Positions 58,546-64,000 of a stretch of 64,000 nt of DNA are shown piece after piece. Numbering within the stretch: the stretch's first letter is position 1; every line of letters begins with the position of its first letter. The notes beneath the pieces were generated by a model. It was not told the origin of the DNA. It saw only the letters and a program-made list of their open reading frames with translations, and did not search any database. Source of the stretch: Glycine soja (lineage: Eukaryota; Streptophyta; Magnoliopsida; Fabales; Fabaceae); assembly GCF_004193775.1 (NCBI RefSeq), contig NC_041021.1, forward strand, positions 5,962,001 through 6,026,000, read 5' to 3'. The position numbers and the translations under genes are program-made.

Positions 58546-60370
58546 AGCTTTTAATGGGAGTAATGAGTTATTGGGGTTCAACATGATTAGTTATGGATCG
58601 GAGTCCATGGGTGGTGAATGATGTGAAAGTTATAACATGAGAGCAAGAACGCATCAAATAAATGAAGATCTATCTCTCTAAATGTGTCAATTTTTTTGTG
58701 GTTTTTTGTTTATGTTTTGGGTCTTGTTGGAAGTGTGTTAGTTGTTACATTGTGTCATGGGGGTAAAATAAGAGGATGGCCCTCTACAACACTCTATTTG
58801 CTGGTGCTTTTTGTTGGGTGAAAAAATATGTTCAACATATATACTTGTTTCAACTTATCTATTTTAAATGAAACTCTTCAATTAATCAATTCCTCTTTCT
58901 TTTTTTCAAATCAATTTTATTTTTCCATTCATGCGATTTGTTCCTTTAAGAGAATTGCAAGTTCATGAAAAACCAAATATCTTTTGTGGCAGTGCATGAT
59001 GGTTTTCGGAATTCTTGTAGATGGAATAGATAGATTTAGTAGTGGAAATGAATATTGTATTGTTGACAATAAATTCTAATCAACAGAATGAAAGATAAAG
59101 AAACAGAAGGGTGAGACATCATAATATGATAAATCATATAATGTAACAAGAAGGATAGACAAATTGAGTTATTGTATTGTTGAGGTGTCTATTATCATGT
59201 TAAGTGGAAATTGTAGTTTTGGTTGGGTGTCTAATGTAGCCAATGATAATGTGTGCCAGGGAGTGGTTATGGACTTCCATAGCATAACAGGGTGTGTTTC
59301 TTTCTTTTGCTTCTTCGTTGTCAAGAGATGTTTGATTTATGATCTCCAATGTTGAGGATGAAGACAACGAAAGAGAAATTAAGAAGCTAAGTCAATGGTG
59401 CATGGTGCTTTGAAGGAACAGGCCACAAATGGCTCACTGGACTACACCATGTTCAATTCAAGTTGCTTTCATTATTCCATTATGAATAATGCATGGAAAA
59501 TTCTCCTCTTTTTCGTTATTAAAGACCCTTACACATCATTTCTGTTATAAAGTCTCATGCATTTCATAAAACTCTAATTCTTTGTTACTTTTATGAATTC
59601 TTTAACTACATCCTTAGTTATTTCACATTCAATTTTTTAAATAAAATAAATAAGACATTTATTACAGTCAATGACACCATAAAAAATATATAAATTGATT
59701 TATAGTGTACGTAAAAATTTATGTTTTATTTCACTGTTTGGGCATTGGACACACATTTGACGTATATCTAGTATCTTCCAGCTCATTTGACTTTCCACAT
59801 AGTCAAGCATGTTTTTGCTGGTCAAAGAGTCAGACATAATTGAACTAAATTGTTTTTCTTATCAGTTAATTAATTAAATTGGTGTAAAATTTAATAAAAC
59901 TAATGTTCATACGTTTAACACAAACCCATTCAATGTGATTCAAACTTGCATTTAAATTTATTTTAAATATAAATTTATATTAAATTATGTTACCATTTGA
60001 AAATTGAGTTTTACATATTTTCCAATTAGATTATTTATATAATTGTGAGAATTTAACTAGAATATACTGATATTGGATAAAATTATCACATTATCATCTA
60101 ATTATATAATTTTGGCTTAAATATATTTTTTCTTACATATAATATTCATTTTAATTTTACAACCTAAACTTCACTTAAAAAAAATACTACCTAGAATGTT
60201 TTCTTGTTTGATCTCAGAATAGTCATTCACCCTTGCTGATTCACTTGGGATTCCACGTGCCCCATGCTACTCGGGTTAGAGGATAACCAAGTGATGCTTT
60301 CAACTAGTGATTACATTTGAAGAATTAACTTGTAAATTATTTTTTTTCATAATAATATAGAATGTCTTGT

Positions 60371-60755
60371 CGCTACTAAAAAAATAGTTTTTACGAGGCA
60401 TATTTAAAACTGTTGTCAAAAAATCATCTTAGAAAGAAATGTGGTGGCATTTTTGTAAATAAATACAATCATTCTACGATGATTTATTGGAAACAGTCTT
60501 AGAAGACTATCGTTCTAAGACAATTTTGTAAAAACCATTTTAGAAGATTGTCATTCTAAGACAATTTTACAAAACTGTCTTAGAAGAATTTTCGTTTTTT
60601 TTTAATATTTGATGTCTCCCTCTACTCTCTCGCACTCTGTGTATTCTCATTCTCTAACTCCCCCTCTATGGTTCCCAAGCCATTGCGAGAGGGACCAGGA
60701 GAACCTCTCCATCAATGCCTCCAAGACTAGATCCATGCCTTGCTTATCCCTCCAA
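60371..60755. repeat. CACTA left-end remnant in AHL copy C
   Basis: CGCTACTAAAAAAATAG and following TTCTAAGACAATTTT motifs match the CACTA end at 46079. The first CACTA is degenerate (CGCTA). Homology ends near 60755. Confidence 0.65.
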
Positions 60756-60762
60756 GACTAGG

Positions 60763-62527
60763 CCTTTCAATTATTCTATAGCAACATACATTCTGATATC
60801 TTTTTATTTGTAACTTTTTACTAATGGATTACAACAAATAATATGTCATACCAAATAATCATACTTAACAAAAACTCAATTTTGAAGCTCATAAGTTGCC
60901 AAACAATTAGCTTTGCTTTTTTATTTTTCAGATCATCATTAATTTGACGTAATTTTAGTAAAGCATCATTTATTTGTGGAGTTTGAAATCAAAAAGCTTT
61001 TATACTTTCAATATGACTTTTCCCATCGTGTTTGTGACAATGGTTTGAGAGTTAGGCTAGAATATCATATTGTAGAATTTTCCATCTTTTTATTGAAGAA
61101 GAAAATAGAGTATATATGCATTTTAGTACTCCGAAAAAAGATGTAATTTTAGGACAAGAGTTAGTCATATCACAAAGTACCAAATTTAGACTATGACAAT
61201 CACGTGGAGTATAAAATGATCGAGAATTAATGTCTAAAATTCTTTTTTGCACACCTTGATGTTTTCCTTTCATATTTGATCCATTATCATAACCTTGTCT
61301 TCTTAAGTAATTAATATCAAGTGAAATATTATTTATTTCATTCATAATAGTTTCAAAAAGGCCTTTTTCCAGTTGTATCATCTACTTTTAGAAATTCTAA
61401 AAAACATTCAAAAACTTGTATTTGAATTGAAGAAACATTTACATATCGTAATACAAAAGTTATTTGTTCTTGATGACTTATATCAGGAGTACAATCAAGT
61501 ATGATTGAAAAATATTTTGCATTATTAATATTTTTTATAATATTTGTTTTAACTTCAATTGCTAACAAATTTATCAATTAATCTTGTATCCCATGCCTAA
61601 GGTAATGGTTATGAATATTATTATATTTAATTCGATCAATATGTTCTTGCATTATAGGATCAAATTTTGCAATCATTTAAATTATACTTGAATTTTTTAT
61701 TGCAAGAGTTTTAACAACCGCAATAATTCTAAATAAAATATTTATCAAATGTTTCCTATCTCTATTTATTTGTTCTTGAACATGTTTGTCAATTGTTTTA
61801 TTTTTTAGTAACCTTGTTTCTAAGTCAATCCATAAACTCATATTAGCAATGTGCCCATTACTTATCTCATGATTCCTCAACTGATGACTAATATTTCTCC
61901 CATCCCTACTACCTTCATTAGCAAATTAAGTTGCACTAGGAACAAGATTAAAGAATTTGCAACAAAAACAAAACACTTTATGCAAATCTTGAGAATAAAT
62001 TAACCATCTTCTTTCATGTTGTTCACTATTAGGCAGCTTCTGAATGTAAAATGATAAAGAAAAGTACCTTGAGAATTCATCCTTAGGAAAATCTATATTA
62101 GTAATTTTAGTAGGACCTTTTTTCTACTAATAAATCTCTCGAATTTGTACTAATATTTGTCCATTGACTTGGATCATATATATTTTTAATACTTGTTTCT
62201 TTTAATTTATTAATTTCTTCTTTTTCATTTTGAGTTTTGAATCAATATAATCTTGTTCATTAACTAATAATAATTCCCCACTATCTTCATTTTCATCAAT
62301 TACTACATTGTTAACTTGTTCATTAACTAATACTTCTTTTCTATTTTCATTTTCATCAATTTATACATTATTAACTTGTTCATTCCATGAGCAATTACCT
62401 ATAGTTTCATATTTATTTTTATTTGTTTTGATAAATCTATCAAAATCCCTTTTTCTGTGATTCAACTAAAGCATGAACTTTTTTTTTTTAGTTTTGAATA
62501 ACCATATTCAAATTTTTGAGTTGACAT
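60763..62527 (-). pseudogene. hAT-family transposase relic (ZMYM1-like, DUF4371)
   Basis: Minus strand from an ATG near 62527 (MSTQKFEYGYSKLKKK). Then come IYDPSQWTNISTNSRDLLVE and a TTF-type zinc-finger area (HERRWLIYSQDLHKVFCFCC, RNHEISNGHIANMSLWIDLE). The DUF4371/RNase H-like core follows ([76 protein letters not shown]) and then a decayed part near 60900-60800 (MIIWYDILF). There are several frameshifts and stops. The C-terminal hAT dimerisation domain is missing, since similarity ends at about 60763 at the edge of the AHL duplication. The enzyme would cut and paste hAT elements; this copy is dead. Confidence 0.85.
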
Positions 62528-63370
62528 TTTGAAATAAAGCAACTAATTTATAAAAAATGAAAAAAAAAATTATAAATCAAGATTTTGAAAAAAAATTTAG
62601 AACAATAAAACTATTGCCAACTTGCAAATTGATTGCTTTATATTTTGAGTTGAGATATTTCACCACAATGCTCTATGAACTCCAAAAATAATAAATGTAA
62701 AACAAAAATATTTTAGAATTTCAAGAAATTATACAAAAATAATAAAAAATGAAGTATAAAAATTACAATCGTATTTGAAAAAGCGAAAAGCAGCATAAAG
62801 GATTAAAATTGTTTAGTCAAATGGATAGAAGAATTATTAAAAATAGCATGTGTAATACCTTACATGTGAATTGAAATAGGAGCCACAAAGCCAAACCACA
62901 AATCAAAAGCAAAACAAATATTGAGGATAAAAATAATAAGTGTACTTAATCAAATGAGATTAAAGGAATGAATAATCTGGATGAACAAAGAGGCACAAAG
63001 AGTATAAATGAGAATGAAAGTGATATTTCAGATCAGTGGGAAGAGAATAAAGAATGACTTTTGGTAATTAGAGAAAATAAGAAAAGAGATTCAGATTAGT
63101 TTTAATGAAAATTGATATATCCAGAGAGAACTTTGAAATAGTCAATTAAAGGACACACTAATTAATGAAAATTAGTGAGAATTAATTTTAAGTGGAAACT
63201 AAACAATAAAATAATGGTTCTTGCCAGAAATTAAAACTATTTTTCTTCTGTATTATTTTTTATGCATATTATAAGAAAATACGAGTCTTATAATTATTAA
63301 TATATCTTTTTTTAGGCCTAATTTTTTTAGAGACCGAAAGCAAGGACTTTAGTTGTTTTACCTATGGGTT

Positions 63371-63467
<97 letters not shown>

Positions 63468-64000
63468 GCTTCATACGATTGAATGTAAATAAGAATTCAA
63501 AAAGTTGTCGTAAAAGGTATCCAAAATTTTGGTAATATCATGTTAATGAATACTGTTTCGTTTACTTCTAGTGTATCCCATTTCAATAATATCATGTTAA
63601 TGGACACTTTTTTGTTTACTTCTAGTACATCCCATTTCAATAATATCATGAGAGAAAGTCCGAAAAGTTAAATCAATATAGTAAGAAAGGCGTTTCAACA
63701 TAAACTAATACTATACAATCTTTTTTATTTTGAATGGTAGCATTTATTATAATAAATGCATCTTATATTTTTTTTTACAAAAAAAATCCGAATCCATAAT
63801 AAATAAGGAATTAATTTAAGATTTCATATAAGTAACAAAGTGTTAAAGATTTATGAAATGCACGCATGATTTTATAACAAAAAGGATGTGAGAGTCTGTA
63901 ATGAAAAAACAAAAAAGGATAACTTATATGAACTATGCATAACGGAATAATGAAATCCATTTGAATTTAACATGATATGCATTGAGACTTCTTTGTTTTT
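62528..64000. other. AT-rich DNA, no gene identified
   Basis: No ORF or protein similarity. Contains the CT/TA microsatellite at 63372-63465 and two diverged copies of a TATCATGTTAATG...CATTTCAATAATATCATG block near 63535-63650. Confidence 0.5.
63372..63465. repeat. (CT)n(TA)n compound microsatellite
   Basis: About 16 CT units followed by about 30 TA units. Confidence 0.95.

Larger units (their letters stand above)
56718..60755. repeat. AHL segmental duplication, copy C (4.0 kb)
   Basis: Homologous to 40919-46480, shorter by two blocks of roughly 0.8 and 0.74 kb. It starts CTCCAATGACTAAATT at the broken edge of the LINE and ends near CTTGCTTATCCCTCC, at the broken edge of the hAT relic. From 58546 to 60370 there is only 3' flank with no gene. 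Confidence 0.85.

Overview
This window looks like repeat-rich legume nuclear DNA, most likely soybean (Glycine). The signs are AT-rich intergenic DNA, split gene fragments with GT/AG introns, CACTA transposons with CACTACTA ends, copia and Tat-type retrotransposons, and no bacterial-style operons. The species is an inference. The only near-intact cellular gene is one AHL-type (PPC/DUF296) DNA-binding protein gene. Nearly everything else is transposons, captured gene pieces and decayed paralogues. I saw no convincing tRNA, rRNA or CRISPR array.

Region 1 (1-2.7 kb) is the 3' flank of an AHL unit whose coding part must lie left of the window; the same flank recurs at about 26.2-27.3 kb. Region 2 (2.74-19.24 kb) is the highlight: a 16.5-kb CACTA element with a matching TGT target duplication, carrying pieces of unrelated host genes. 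These are a GATA zinc-finger gene (minus strand), an IDM1-like PHD/GNAT gene, a (homo)glutathione synthetase exon and a RabE/Rab8 GTPase piece with its intron. A 3.07-kb solo LTR (TSD CTGCC) splits the GATA piece. A second 6.1-kb CACTA element (TSD AAA) splits an exon of the IDM1-like piece, and itself carries fragments of KAS I, enolase and an LRR receptor-like protein. Removing each insertion joins the interrupted fragment exactly.

Region 3 (19.2-24.5 kb) has a nucleobase-ascorbate transporter exon upstream of another CACTA-type right end, then a local direct duplication of about 0.8 kb, one copy of which carries a 955-bp solo LTR. Region 4 (24.8-27.3 kb) holds a decayed AHL copy. Region 5 (28-37.2 kb) has an LTR-retrotransposon leader, a 31-bp minisatellite with higher-order structure, a truncated Tat-lineage Ty3/gypsy element (minus strand: LTR, PBS, gag), and a brassinosteroid-signalling-kinase exon before a third CACTA right end. 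Region 6 (37-41 kb) is unassigned apart from one clean orphan exon.

Region 7 (40.9-46.5 kb) and region 9 (56.7-60.8 kb) are two copies of one AHL segment. The first AHL gene is frameshifted near its start. The second is open but has lost its conserved C-terminus. All three AHL copies have a damaged AT-hook core (VSRP, RGRF, CGRP). Between them, region 8 holds a copia RT/RNase H relic, an unidentified 172-codon ORF, a young complete copia element (49378-54272, minus, TSD GTGTC; one continuous frame with four stops) and a LINE relic that stops where the second AHL segment begins. Region 10 (60.8-62.5 kb) is a decayed hAT transposase (minus) whose C-terminus is missing where it meets the AHL segment. 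The rest is AT-rich filler with microsatellites.
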